A stretch of DNA of 64,000 bases, from positions 62,001 through 126,000 of the forward strand of contig NZ_FWXS01000002.1 of assembly GCF_900176425.1 (NCBI RefSeq). Reading direction: 5' to 3'. Below, in pieces: positions 41,485 through 50,396 of this stretch; position 1 is the first letter of the stretch, and every line of letters starts with the position of its first letter. The notes beneath the pieces are model-generated. The model was not told the origin of the DNA. It searched no databases and saw only the letters and a program-made list of their open reading frames with translations. The translations under genes and the position numbers were made by a program. The DNA is from Moheibacter sediminis. GTDB lineage: Bacteria; Bacteroidota; Bacteroidia; Flavobacteriales; Weeksellaceae.

Positions 41485-42834
41485 TTATTCATAAACTTCT
41501 TCAAATTTTCGAGAAGGTCTTCTTGAAATTTCGACACAGCCATTTACATTCATAAAAGCCAGATCAACCGTTTCGGTTTTATTGATTAATTCTTCAGAAA
41601 AATCAGTTTCAACTTTTACGTAATTCTCTGTAAATCCGTGGATTTTTCCGTTTTTATTATCCGATTCCCAAAGAACTTTTTGGGTAGTACCTAATTGAGA
41701 TTGGTAAAAAGCTAAACGTTTTTTCTCAGAAAGAATTCTGAGCATTTTGTTGCGTTGTTTACGAACATTTTGTGGAACAATTCCTTCAAAATTTGTGGCT
41801 TCTGTATTGTCTCTTTCTGAATAGGTAAATACATGCAAATAACTGATTGGCAGACCGTTTAAGAAATTATAAGTTTCTAAAAAATGTTCATCTGTTTCGC
41901 CCGGGAAACCAACAATCACATCGACTCCGACACAGGAATGAGGCAAAACTTCACGGATTTTTGAAATTCTTTCATGATATAATTTTGTCAGGTAACGGCG
42001 TTTCATTTTTTTCAAAATAGCATCGCTCCCTGATTGTAGTGGAATGTGAAAATGTGGAACAAATCTTTCACTTTTGGAAACAAATTCTATCGTTTCATTT
42101 CTTAGTAAGTTGGGTTCGATAGACGAAATTCTGACGCGCTCAATGTTTTCTACCTGATCCAGTTCCTGAACCAATTCAAGGAAAGTATGTTCGTGTTTCT
42201 TATTTCCGAATTCGCCTTTTCCGTAATCACCGATATTTACTCCTGTAAGAACAATTTCTTTGATTCCTCTATCAGCAATTTCTCTTGCATTTTTCAAAAC
42301 ATTTTCAACCGTATCTGAGCGGGAAATTCCACGTGCTAAAGGAATAGTGCAATAAGTACATTTGTAATCGCATCCATCTTGAACTTTCAGAAAAGCACGG
42401 GTTCTGTCACCAATCGAATACGAGCCAACATAAAAATCGGCTTCGCTGATCTCGCAAGAGTGAATCAAAGTATCTTCTTGTTTGTTTAAATCCTCAAGAT
42501 AATCTGCAATATTAAATTTTTCAGTAGCACCCAAAACCAAATCTACACCATCCATTTCAGCAATTTCCTGCGGTTTCAATTGCGCATAACATCCAACAAT
42601 AGCCACAAATCCCTTTGGATTTACTTTCATTGCATTTTTGACGATGGTACGACATTCCTTATCGGCATTTGCTGTTACAGAACAGGTATTAATCACATAA
42701 ACATCTGCAGGCTGGTTGAATTCTACGCGCTTATAACCGTTGTCCAAAAGGTTTCTGGCAATGGTGGAAGTTTCGGAGAAATTTAATTTGCACCCGAGCG
42801 TGTGAAAAGCAACCGTTTTATTAGTTGAAAACAT
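41485..42834 (-). CDS. mtaB: tRNA t6A37 methylthiotransferase MtaB
   Basis: MtaB converts t6A to ms2t6A at position 37 of tRNAs by radical SAM chemistry. The 449-residue protein has an N-terminal UPF0004 domain (FHTLGCKLNFSETSTIARNL, VINTCSVTANADKECRT, VAIVGCYAQLKP), a radical SAM core (DGCDYKCTYCTIPLARGISRS) and a C-terminal TRAM domain (residues ~380-440). TLGCKLN and CSVT identify MtaB rather than RimO (encoded at 2843). I start at ATG 42834; an ATG at 42849 overlaps the TATTTTTG promoter box and is unlikely. Confidence 0.94.
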   Translation of the reverse strand: MFSTNKTVAFHTLGCKLNFSETSTIARNLLDNGYKRVEFNQPADVYVINTCSVTANADKECRTIVKNAMKVNPKGFVAIVGCYAQLKPQEIAEMDGVDLVLGATEKFNIADYLEDLNKQEDTLIHSCEISEADFYVGSYSIGDRTRAFLKVQDGCDYKCTYCTIPLARGISRSDTVENVLKNAREIADRGIKEIVLTGVNIGDYGKGEFGNKKHEHTFLELVQELDQVENIERVRISSIEPNLLRNETIEFVSKSERFVPHFHIPLQSGSDAILKKMKRRYLTKLYHERISKIREVLPHSCVGVDVIVGFPGETDEHFLETYNFLNGLPISYLHVFTYSERDNTEATNFEGIVPQNVRKQRNKMLRILSEKKRLAFYQSQLGTTQKVLWESDNKNGKIHGFTENYVKVETDFSEELINKTETVDLAFMNVNGCVEISRRPSRKFEEVYE

Positions 42835-42838
42835 TTTG

Positions 42839-42846
42839 CAAAAATA
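42839..42846 (-). promoter_or_regulatory. -7 box (TATTTTTG) four bases before mtaB start
   Basis: The minus strand reads TATTTTTG, CAAA, then ATG. It rules against the longer ATG start at 42849, whose codon is directly upstream of the box. Confidence 0.55.
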
Positions 42847-43002
42847 CATATTTTGGTTGATAGTTGTAGGTTGATGGTTTTTTGTTTAGGAATATTAGAG
42901 ATGGTGTTTATTTAATTTGATTTTTCAAAATAATTTTCCAACCAACCAACCTTTTTCAAGTCGTTTGCATCAATGTATATAGAAACCAAAAAAATATTCA
43001 AA

Positions 43003-44178
43003 ATGAAAACGATATTATTTACAGTAGGAACTACAATTGCATTGTCAACTACATTTAATCCCGGAATTAAAAAAAATATTCAAGATGAAACTTATTTAGC
43101 TTCAAATTCAATTCAAGCGGAAGAAAATTTAGCAGAAACTAAAATCCAGGTTGCTTTGTTATTAGATACTTCAAGCAGCATGGATGGATTGATAGACCAA
43201 GCGAAATCTCGCCTTTGGAACATTGTCAATACTTTGACCACTTTAAGATATGACGGAAAAATGCCTGTGATTGAAATTAGTTTGTATGAATATGGAAACG
43301 ATGGATTATCAGCAGAAAGTGGTTTCATCCGACAAGTAACAGCATTGACGACTGATTTAGATTTATTATCAGAAAAATTATTTGCTTTGCGAACCAATGG
43401 TGGGGCAGAATTTTGCGGTCAAGTCATCAAAACATCTTTGGATGAACTGAAATGGGACAGTAACAAAAAAAGCATGAAACTCATTTACATCGCGGGAAAT
43501 GAGCCGTTTAATCAAGAAGGAAGCATTAATTATACAGAAGCAATTTCTGAAGCGGTTTCAAAAAATGTGTTTGTCAATACGATTCATTGTGGAGATGACC
43601 AGTCCGGACAGATGGGATTTTGGAAAGATGGTGCAGTAAAAGGGAAAGGCGAATATTTCTTTATCGACCAAAACCAAAAAGTCAGATACATTTCCACGCC
43701 TTATGATGTGAAAATTGATGATTGTAATACGAGGTTAAATGCCACTTATATGTATTATGGACGTGAAGGAAACATGATGAAAGAGCGTCAGGAACAACAA
43801 GATAAGGCCGCAGAATCTATCAGCTATGAAAATAAAGCGAGCCGTGCAGAAGCAAAGGCCGGTAGCAATTATTCAAATGCAGGTTGGGATTTGGTAGATG
43901 CATTTAACCAAAAACAAATCAAATTGGAAGATTTGGATAAATCTACATTACCTGAAAAGTATAAAAATATGACCACCAAACAGCTTCAAACTGAAATCGA
44001 AAAGCTAAACAAACAGCGCTCTGAAATCCAAAAAGAAATAATTGATTTGTCTTCACAAAGAGAAAAATTCATCCAAACTGAATTGGAAAAAACAGGAGAA
44101 GGCGAAACTGATTTAGGAAAAGCAATTACCGATGCGGTTTTGAAATTTGCGAATCAGCAAGGATATACGCAGAAATAA
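43003..44178 (+). CDS. Secreted von Willebrand factor A domain protein
   Basis: This 391-residue protein starts at ATG 43003 with a signal-like segment (KTILFTVGTTIALSTTFNPG). The vWA domain has the MIDAS motif DTSSS (Asp55, Ser57, Ser59), with KLIYIAGNEPFNQEG and VFVNTIHCGDDQSG later. A helical, charged C-terminal region (TKQLQTEIEKLNKQRSEIQKEIIDLSSQREKFIQTELEK) follows, probably coiled coil. It would bind a metal ion and a partner outside the cytoplasm. The frame is open upstream to 42973, but the internal ATG gives the signal peptide. Confidence 0.87.
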   Translation: MKTILFTVGTTIALSTTFNPGIKKNIQDETYLASNSIQAEENLAETKIQVALLLDTSSSMDGLIDQAKSRLWNIVNTLTTLRYDGKMPVIEISLYEYGNDGLSAESGFIRQVTALTTDLDLLSEKLFALRTNGGAEFCGQVIKTSLDELKWDSNKKSMKLIYIAGNEPFNQEGSINYTEAISEAVSKNVFVNTIHCGDDQSGQMGFWKDGAVKGKGEYFFIDQNQKVRYISTPYDVKIDDCNTRLNATYMYYGREGNMMKERQEQQDKAAESISYENKASRAEAKAGSNYSNAGWDLVDAFNQKQIKLEDLDKSTLPEKYKNMTTKQLQTEIEKLNKQRSEIQKEIIDLSSQREKFIQTELEKTGEGETDLGKAITDAVLKFANQQGYTQK

Positions 44179-44225
44179 AATAAAAGGGTAATCTGAGCTA
44201 CCTTTAAAATTCCACTTTTTTCTTT

Positions 44226-44267
44226 AAACCTCGGTGAAAATTTAGTTTGCCGGGGTTTTCTTTTTTG
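44226..44267 (+). terminator. Intrinsic terminator after the vWA gene
   Basis: AAACCTCGG (44226-44234) pairs with CCGGGGTTT (44250-44258), with one T-G wobble and a 15-nt loop, followed by TCTTTTTTG. Confidence 0.75.
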
Positions 44268-44270
44268 TTC

Positions 44271-44287
44271 AAACTTTGACAAAGTTT
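44271..44287. repeat. 17-bp palindrome AAACTTTGACAAAGTTT
   Basis: Perfect 8+1+8 palindrome between the vWA terminator and the response regulator stop, overlapping that stop by two bases. Related sequence forms the terminator stem at 25038-25069 and an imperfect copy is at 46870-46884, so this is a recurring element. Confidence 0.5.
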
Positions 44288-44966
44288 AATTAGTGATTTT
44301 AAATTTAAACCCAATTCCATGCAGGTTTTCGATAGAAACAGAATCATCATCCACAAAAATTTTACGCAATCGGGAAATGAAAACATCTAAACTTCTTCCC
44401 ATGAAATAATCATCGTCGCCCCAAAGTGCTTTCAAAATTTCTTCGCGCTTGAGGACGGAATTTTTATTTTCTAAGAAAAATTTGAGAAGTTCAGATTCGC
44501 GCTGAGTTAACGTAATGACTTCACTTTCATGTGAAAGCCTATAATTTTTCGAATCAAAAACATATTTTCCGACTTTAGGTAAATAAGTTTTAAAATTGTT
44601 TTTCTGTGTTCGTTTCAGGAAAATTTCAATTTTCAGAACTAATTCCTCGATGCTGAAAGGTTTTATCAAATAATCATCCGCACCGATTTTCAGACCTTTG
44701 ATGCGGTCTTCTTTCAGTGTTTTGGCTGAAATAAAAATAATTGGAATTTCAGAATTCAAATTCCTGATTTCCTGCGCCAATTCAAATCCGTCCAATTTCG
44801 GCATCATGATGTCAAATAAACAAATGTCAAACGAATCTGATTTGAACATTTCCAGAGCAGATTTCCCGTCTGCACAATGCACAACTTCGTAATTGGGTTC
44901 CAAATTGTCCTGCGTCAAAAAAGCAATCGTTTCGTCATCTTCTGCGTATAAAATTCTGTATTTCAT
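44286..44966 (-). CDS. OmpR-family response regulator (RprY-like)
   Basis: This 226-residue regulator has an N-terminal receiver (YRILYAEDDETIAFLTQDNL, phosphoacceptor Asp52 in FDIMMPKLDG, Thr/Ser in IFISAKT, Lys in YLIKPFS) and a C-terminal winged helix (ITLTQRESELLKFFLENKNSVLKREEIL, SRLRKIFVDDDSVSIENLHGIGFKF). It is encoded 3 nt after its histidine kinase, transcribed together from 46226. The pair resembles RprXY of Bacteroidota, but I cannot confirm orthology. Likely targets include the divergent DUF1573 gene through the repeats at 46270-46308. Confidence 0.92.
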   Translation of the reverse strand: MKYRILYAEDDETIAFLTQDNLEPNYEVVHCADGKSALEMFKSDSFDICLFDIMMPKLDGFELAQEIRNLNSEIPIIFISAKTLKEDRIKGLKIGADDYLIKPFSIEELVLKIEIFLKRTQKNNFKTYLPKVGKYVFDSKNYRLSHESEVITLTQRESELLKFFLENKNSVLKREEILKALWGDDDYFMGRSLDVFISRLRKIFVDDDSVSIENLHGIGFKFKITN

Positions 44967-44969
44967 GAT

Positions 44970-46226
44970 TTAAGAATTTGGAAAAATAATGGAAATCGTC
45001 AAGCCTTTGTCTGAATTATTTTTGGCAGAAATCTTCCAATGATGCTGCTGAATTATTTTTTTTACATAAAATAAACCCAATCCGAAACCATTTACTTCTG
45101 TACTTTTTTTGTTGGAAACACGGTAAAATTTATCAAATATAAATGAAATATTTTTCGATGGAATTCCAATTCCATTGTCAGAAAAATCTAGCCTTAATTC
45201 TTTGTTTTTTCTTGTCGAAGTAATTTTTATTTCAGGATTTTCATCGCTGTACTTTATGGAATTGTCGAATAAATTATGCACAACATTGGTAAAGTGAAAT
45301 TCATCCGCTTTTATAGTTTCATCAGGATTTACCTCAATTTCAACTTTTAAATTTTCATGTTTCATCAGCATTGGTTCAACAATTTCATTCAATAAAGAAA
45401 ACAAATGAATTTTTATAGGATTGATTGCTAATGCAGATTCGTCATTTCGGGCGATGTTTAGAATTTTCTCAATGTGGTTATTGAGCTTTTTTCCTTGTGT
45501 TGTAATGATCGAAGTATAATTATTTAATTTTGAATCATTTTGAATCAAATCCTGATTGCTCAAATAATTGGAAGCGAGTAGGATAGAGGAGAGGGGAGTT
45601 TTGAATTCGTGCGTCATATTGTTGATGAAATCACGCTGCAATTCCGAATATTTTTTATGTTGAATGATCGTATAAATGGAATAAACATATACCAAAAGTA
45701 TCACAATCAGCGCAAAAGAAAGCACAAACCAAAACTGCAAAGAACTGATCAGATACGAGGTTTCTTGCGGAAATCGAATCGCAAAATAATAAACCAAATC
45801 ATTTGATTTCGGAAATTCAATCGTTCTTTTCGGCGTTAAATCATCATCAATCGAAATGTATTTTCCATACATCATATCATCACTTTCGCAATTGTAAATC
45901 GCATATTCATAATCAGTTACGATATTAAATTTTGAAAATTCTGTTTTGAGGTAATGTTCCAGAACTTTGGGCTCGATGTTGTCATTTACGTTGACGATGT
46001 AGTAATCGTTTGAAATTCTTTGGATTAAATCTTTGGTGGAAAATTCATGACCGTTGTTTTCGTACAATTCTCGCGCAACTTCGAGCAAAGCGATATGAAC
46101 CTTTTGAGAGAATTTTTTTTCTTCCAAAGTAAATGCTTTGTACGTCCAAATCAATTGCGCAATCAGAATCCCGATGGTCGCAATCAAGCCGAGAACGATG
46201 ATGATATTTAGTTTTTTGATGTTCAT
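44970..46226 (-). CDS. Sensor histidine kinase (RprX-like)
   Basis: This 418-residue inner-membrane kinase has one helix near residues 7-30, a periplasmic sensor of ~130 residues, a second helix near 165-190 (SLQFWFVLSFALIVILLVYVYSIY), then the kinase core: H box NNMTHEFKTPLSSI, N box VVHNLFDNSIKYS, G1 LDFSDNGIGIP and G2 NGFGLGLFYVKKI. No HAMP or PAS domain that I recognise. First gene of the two-component operon. Upstream is the shared control region with the DUF1573 gene. Confidence 0.93.
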   Translation of the reverse strand: MNIKKLNIIIVLGLIATIGILIAQLIWTYKAFTLEEKKFSQKVHIALLEVARELYENNGHEFSTKDLIQRISNDYYIVNVNDNIEPKVLEHYLKTEFSKFNIVTDYEYAIYNCESDDMMYGKYISIDDDLTPKRTIEFPKSNDLVYYFAIRFPQETSYLISSLQFWFVLSFALIVILLVYVYSIYTIIQHKKYSELQRDFINNMTHEFKTPLSSILLASNYLSNQDLIQNDSKLNNYTSIITTQGKKLNNHIEKILNIARNDESALAINPIKIHLFSLLNEIVEPMLMKHENLKVEIEVNPDETIKADEFHFTNVVHNLFDNSIKYSDENPEIKITSTRKNKELRLDFSDNGIGIPSKNISFIFDKFYRVSNKKSTEVNGFGLGLFYVKKIIQQHHWKISAKNNSDKGLTISIIFPNS

Positions 46227-46269
46227 TTTCAGAGCAATATTACTTAAAAAGAACCGAGTTCATTTGCGA

Positions 46270-46308
46270 TTAACAACTCATTAACAAAAGATTGAAAACG
46301 GTTAACAA
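46270..46308 (+). promoter_or_regulatory. Phased TTAACAA direct repeats upstream of the DUF1573 gene
   Basis: TTAACAA occurs at 46270-46276, 46281-46287 and 46302-46308, spaced 11 and 21 bp, so all copies face the same side of the helix. The last copy lies 20 nt before the -7 box, in the -33 position where a TTG would normally be. This is the expected layout for an activator of the OmpR type; the adjacent response regulator is the first candidate. Confidence 0.5.
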
Positions 46309-46328
46309 GAGGCAATTAATTCTCAACT

Positions 46329-46336
46329 TACTTTTG
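46329..46336 (+). promoter_or_regulatory. -7 box (TACTTTTG) for the DUF1573 gene
   Basis: TACTTTTG lies 45 nt upstream of ATG 46382. No TTG exists at -33; the third TTAACAA repeat occupies that position. Confidence 0.6.
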
Positions 46337-46381
46337 TCATGTAACAAATCAAAATTAGTTTAATCTTAAAAATTATTTATT

Positions 46382-46792
46382 ATGAAAATTCTAAAAACGA
46401 CTTTAATTGCACTTTCATTGGCAGTAATTCCGGTTTCTGCTTCAGTTGTAAATGTAAACACAATCATCGAAAATCTTGTTGATGCGGTGATTTCTTGGAA
46501 ATCTGAAACGATTGACGTTGGACAAATTCCACAAGGAACTCCCAAAACCATCAAATTTGAATTTACAAACGCGACTGCAAAACCGGTTTTGGTAACGAAT
46601 GTGAAAGCTGCTTGTGGTTGTACTGCAACGGATTATAGCAAAGAACCAATCGCTCCGGGAAAAACGGGATATGTAAATGCAATTTATAATGCAGCGAATG
46701 CGGGTGCGTTTACCAAAAGTGTAACCGTAACTACAAGTGACAGCGATGCTCCTAAAAAATTGACCTTCAAAGGAACAGTTGTCGCAAAATAA
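46382..46792 (+). CDS. DUF1573 secreted protein
   Basis: This 136-residue protein has a signal peptide (MKILKTTLIALSLAVIPVSAS) and the DUF1573 domain, an Ig-like/ASPM-type fold: SETIDVGQIPQGTPKTIKFEFTNATAKPVLVTNVKAACGCTATDYSKEPIAPGKTGYVNAIYN and KSVTVTTSDSDAPKKLTFKGTV. The CGC motif is conserved. Such proteins are common periplasmic or surface proteins of Bacteroidota without a known enzyme activity. It is divergent from the two-component operon and ends at a strong terminator. Confidence 0.92.
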   Translation: MKILKTTLIALSLAVIPVSASVVNVNTIIENLVDAVISWKSETIDVGQIPQGTPKTIKFEFTNATAKPVLVTNVKAACGCTATDYSKEPIAPGKTGYVNAIYNAANAGAFTKSVTVTTSDSDAPKKLTFKGTVVAK

Positions 46793-46830
46793 GAATTCCT
46801 TTATTCATTATATAGTTATTTTTTAACAGA

Positions 46831-46861
46831 AAACGGACACTTTACTTAGTGTCCGTTTTTT
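46831..46861. terminator. Bidirectional intrinsic terminator between DUF1573 and secA
   Basis: AAACGGACACT (46831-46841) and AGTGTCCGTTT (46848-46858) form an 11-bp stem with a 6-nt loop; T-runs lie on both sides. It can end both the DUF1573 transcript and secA. Confidence 0.88.
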
Positions 46862-46927
46862 ATTGCTTCAACTTTCTCAAAGTTTAATCTGTTTGAAATT
46901 TACTTTGACAAATATTTTATTTCAGAA

Positions 46928-49900
46928 TTAATTTTCTTCAACCAAAACCCATTCACCTGCATCGATTAGTGGTTTTGCCTGTTTGAATTTCATTTCTTTC
47001 TTCTCTCCGGTAGCAACATTACGTAAACTTACTTTGTCATTTGGTAAAATTTTTACAACGTTTCTCGGAGCGGTCACTGCAGGTCTTTGCGTAGGCGCAT
47101 CGGCCGAAGTTCTTTGTTGAGGTTGCGTTTCGTCCGCACCACGGTTGGTTTCAACTTTCTCAACTTTTTCCTGACGAGCTTGTTGAATCTGTTGTGGATC
47201 CGGCGTTGGCAATTCTCCTTTGAATAAGAATGAAATGATTTCTTTGTTTACCCGATCTAACATTCTTTGGAATACATAGAAAGATTCTTGTTTGTAAATC
47301 ACCAAAGGATCTTTTTGTTCGTAAACCGCATTCTGAACCGAACGGCGTAAATCATCCACATCACGCAAATGTTCTTTCCAATGGTCATCAATCAGACTCA
47401 AAACGATTCCTTTTTCAAAATCTTTGATCAATCTTTTCCCTTGAGATTCATAAGCTTCTTTCAAATCGGTAACCACCATCAAGGTTTTGATTCCGTCTGT
47501 AAATGGAACCTGAATTCTTGAGAACTGATTTCCAGGATTTTCAAAAACGCTTGCGATGATTGGGAAAGCATTTTGTGCCTGATGTTCAATTCTTAATTTA
47601 TAATCTTCTAAAGCGGCTTGGTAAACCTTTTCAGTTAAATCTTTTGTGGAAGTTGATTTGAATTCACTTTCCTGGATAGGTGTATCCATTGTGAAATATT
47701 TAATCAAATCAAATTCTAACTGTTTGAAATTTTCGTTGTTCTTCGCTTCGCCTACAATCGATGCGGAAGTATCGTAAATCATGTTGGCGATATCGACATC
47801 TAAACGGTCGCCGAACAAAGCATTTTTTCTTCTTCTGTAAATGACTTCACGCTGTTTGTTCATCACGTCATCATATTCTAATAAACGCTTACGAACTCCA
47901 AAGTTATTTTCTTCTACTTTTTTCTGGGCACGTTCGATGGATTTTGAAATCATGGAGTGTTGAATCATGTCGCCATCTTTGTGACCCATTCTGTCCATCA
48001 ATTTTGAAATTCTTTCCGAACCAAACAAACGCATCAAATTGTCTTCCAAAGAAACATAGAAAAGCGAACTTCCCGGATCTCCCTGACGACCGGCACGACC
48101 ACGCAACTGACGGTCAACACGACGCGAATCGTGACGTTCCGTACCGATGATTGCCAAACCACCTGCTTCTTTTACTTCTTGGTTGATTTTAATGTCGGTA
48201 CCACGACCCGCCATATTCGTCGCAATCGTTACAATTCCGGCAGTTCCTGCTTCGGTAACGATGTCTGCTTCTTTTTTATGCAATTTTGCATTCAATACAT
48301 TGTGTTGAATTTTTCTCAATTGCAAAGCACGGCTCAACAATTCCGAAGTTTCAACATTTGTCGTTCCGACCAAAACCGGACGTTTTTGGTTTTGGGATAA
48401 ATCAACGATGTCTTCAATTACCGCGTTGAATTTTTCACGGTTTGTTTTATAAACTTTGTCTTGTAAATCGTTTCTCTGGATCTGACGGTTGGTTGGAATT
48501 ACTACCACATCCAATTTATAGATTTCCCAGAATTCACCTGCTTCCGTTTCTGCCGTTCCCGTCATCCCGGCCAATTTATTGTACATACGGAAATAATTCT
48601 GCAAAGTAACCGTAGCGAAAGTCTGCGTCGCTGCTTCGATTTTTACGTTTTCCTTTGCCTCTATGGCTTGGTGCAATCCGTCTGAATAACGGCGACCATC
48701 CATGATACGACCTGTCTGCTCGTCAACGATTTTTACCTGACCTTCCATTACCACATATTCATTGTCTTTTTCAAACAAAGTATATGCTTTTAACAATTGG
48801 GTAAGCGTATGAATTCTTTCAGATTTAATTGAAAAATCTCTGAAAAATTCTTCTTTTTCTAAATGTTCTTCTTCTTTTGGTAAATTTTTAGCTTCAATTG
48901 TAGCCAATTCAGTTCCAACATCTGGCAAAACAAAGAAATTTGGGTCTTCCATCCCCTGAGACAAATACTCAATTCCTTTGTCAGTCAAATCAACCTGATT
49001 GTTTTTTTCATCAATTACGAAATATAAATGTTGGTCAACTTCAGGCATTTCGCGGTTGTTGTCAGCGATATAATGCGCTTCTGTTTTTTGTAATTGAGTA
49101 CGAATTCCTTCCTGACTTAAAAATTTAATCAAAGGTTTATATTTAGGTAAACCTCTGAAAACTTGGTATAAATGAAATCCTCCGTCTTTTTTATCTCCAC
49201 CTTCGAAACGTTTTTTTGCCTCGTTCAAGGTTTTATTTAATTCATCACGTTGGATGTTGTAAAGTTGATCAACTTTTGGTTTTAAATTATCAAATTCCTG
49301 ACGGTCACCTTGTGGTACCGGACCGGAAATAATCAATGGCGTTCTCGCATCATCTACCAAAACCGAGTCAACCTCATCGACAATTGCAAAGTTTAATTCA
49401 CGCTGAACCAAACTGTCCGGCGAATTTGCCATATTGTCACGTAAATAATCGAAACCAAATTCATTGTTGGTTCCATAAACGATGTCTGCTTTGTAAGCTT
49501 GTCTTCTTCCCGGAGAATTCGGCTGATGGTTATCGATACAATCAATTCTCAACCCGTGGAATTCAAAAACAGGTGCCATCCAAGCCGAGTCACGTTTTGC
49601 AAGGTAATCATTCACGGTCACCAAGTGCACACCGCGACCAGTCAAAGCATTCAGATAAACAGGCAAGGTTGCAACCAAAGTTTTACCTTCACCGGTTTGC
49701 ATCTCCGCAATTTTACCTTGGTGAAGAGCAGTACCACCAATCAACTGGACAGTGTAGTGAACCATGTCCCAGGTAACTTGTTTTCCGGCAGCATCCCAGG
49801 AGTTTTTCCAGATGGCTTTGTCTTCACTTACCAATTCAACATAAGATTTCTGTGCAGAAAGTTCTCTGTCAAAAGGAGTTGCGGTAACTTCCATTGTAGA

Positions 49901-50278
49901 GTTACCGGCAAATCTTTTGGCAGTTTCTTTCATCACCGCAAAAGCTTCGGGAAGAATTTCCAAAAGGATTTTTTCTTCTATTTCGTAAGCTTCTTTGTTG
50001 ATTTTGTCAATTTGATTATAAATTGATTCTTTCTCTTCAAAATTTTCAGTGGTTTCCGCTTTGGATTTCAATTCAGAAATTTCATTTTTCTGAGCTTTCG
50101 TTGCTTCCTGTAATTTATTTTGAAATTCTTTCGTTTTATTTCTTAATTCATCTATCGAAAGACTGCTGATTTGATTTTCGGCTTCAAGGGCTTTATCAGC
50201 ATATTTTTGTAATTCTTTTACGTCTTTTTGATTTTTGTCCCCCAAAAATCCTTTCAACACTTTTTCAATAATACTCAT
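46928..50278 (-). CDS. secA: Preprotein translocase ATPase SecA
   Basis: SecA drives proteins through the SecYEG channel using ATP. The 1116-residue protein has Walker A MQTGEGKT (193-200), VDEVDSVLVDDARTPLIISGP, the preprotein cross-linking region, helicase motifs IATNMAGRGTDI and ERHDSRRVDRQLRGRAGRQGDPG, the scaffold/wing domains and a C-terminal linker rich in Gln and Thr. It is longer than the ~900-residue E. coli protein, with an insert between residues about 330 and 470, as I recall for Bacteroidota. The C-terminus lacks the CxC...CH zinc finger. ATG 50278. Confidence 0.97.
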   Translation of the reverse strand: MSIIEKVLKGFLGDKNQKDVKELQKYADKALEAENQISSLSIDELRNKTKEFQNKLQEATKAQKNEISELKSKAETTENFEEKESIYNQIDKINKEAYEIEEKILLEILPEAFAVMKETAKRFAGNSTMEVTATPFDRELSAQKSYVELVSEDKAIWKNSWDAAGKQVTWDMVHYTVQLIGGTALHQGKIAEMQTGEGKTLVATLPVYLNALTGRGVHLVTVNDYLAKRDSAWMAPVFEFHGLRIDCIDNHQPNSPGRRQAYKADIVYGTNNEFGFDYLRDNMANSPDSLVQRELNFAIVDEVDSVLVDDARTPLIISGPVPQGDRQEFDNLKPKVDQLYNIQRDELNKTLNEAKKRFEGGDKKDGGFHLYQVFRGLPKYKPLIKFLSQEGIRTQLQKTEAHYIADNNREMPEVDQHLYFVIDEKNNQVDLTDKGIEYLSQGMEDPNFFVLPDVGTELATIEAKNLPKEEEHLEKEEFFRDFSIKSERIHTLTQLLKAYTLFEKDNEYVVMEGQVKIVDEQTGRIMDGRRYSDGLHQAIEAKENVKIEAATQTFATVTLQNYFRMYNKLAGMTGTAETEAGEFWEIYKLDVVVIPTNRQIQRNDLQDKVYKTNREKFNAVIEDIVDLSQNQKRPVLVGTTNVETSELLSRALQLRKIQHNVLNAKLHKKEADIVTEAGTAGIVTIATNMAGRGTDIKINQEVKEAGGLAIIGTERHDSRRVDRQLRGRAGRQGDPGSSLFYVSLEDNLMRLFGSERISKLMDRMGHKDGDMIQHSMISKSIERAQKKVEENNFGVRKRLLEYDDVMNKQREVIYRRRKNALFGDRLDVDIANMIYDTSASIVGEAKNNENFKQLEFDLIKYFTMDTPIQESEFKSTSTKDLTEKVYQAALEDYKLRIEHQAQNAFPIIASVFENPGNQFSRIQVPFTDGIKTLMVVTDLKEAYESQGKRLIKDFEKGIVLSLIDDHWKEHLRDVDDLRRSVQNAVYEQKDPLVIYKQESFYVFQRMLDRVNKEIISFLFKGELPTPDPQQIQQARQEKVEKVETNRGADETQPQQRTSADAPTQRPAVTAPRNVVKILPNDKVSLRNVATGEKKEMKFKQAKPLIDAGEWVLVEEN

Positions 50279-50309
50279 AATTCGTTATTTCATAGCCAAT
50301 TCAATTACA

Positions 50310-50326
50310 GTCAGGAAATTCCTGAC
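50310..50326. promoter_or_regulatory. Palindrome GTCAGGAAATTCCTGAC upstream of secA
   Basis: A perfect 8+1+8 palindrome 31 nt upstream of the secA ATG. It has no U-run and does not end any gene, so an operator for secA is possible; no regulator is known to me. Confidence 0.35.
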
Positions 50327-50363
50327 GTACGATAAATCAATCGAACAGGTTAAATTTTATAAA

Positions 50364-50388
50364 TTAAAAAAGCCCTATTTCGGGCTTT
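50364..50388. terminator. Intrinsic terminator after the DUF2795 gene
   Basis: AAAGCCC (50369-50375) pairs with GGGCTTT (50382-50388), 7 bp with a 6-nt loop; on the minus strand a T-run follows. It ends the small DUF2795 gene before the secA promoter region. Confidence 0.8.
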
Positions 50389-50396
50389 GGATTTTT

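Noticed and set aside
44204-44386. Minus-strand 60-codon frame over the vWA terminator
   Set aside because: It spans the terminator and overlaps the response regulator in another frame.
49499-50026. Plus-strand 175-codon frame opposite secA
   Set aside because: It lies wholly within the conserved secA motor region and has no recognisable domain.
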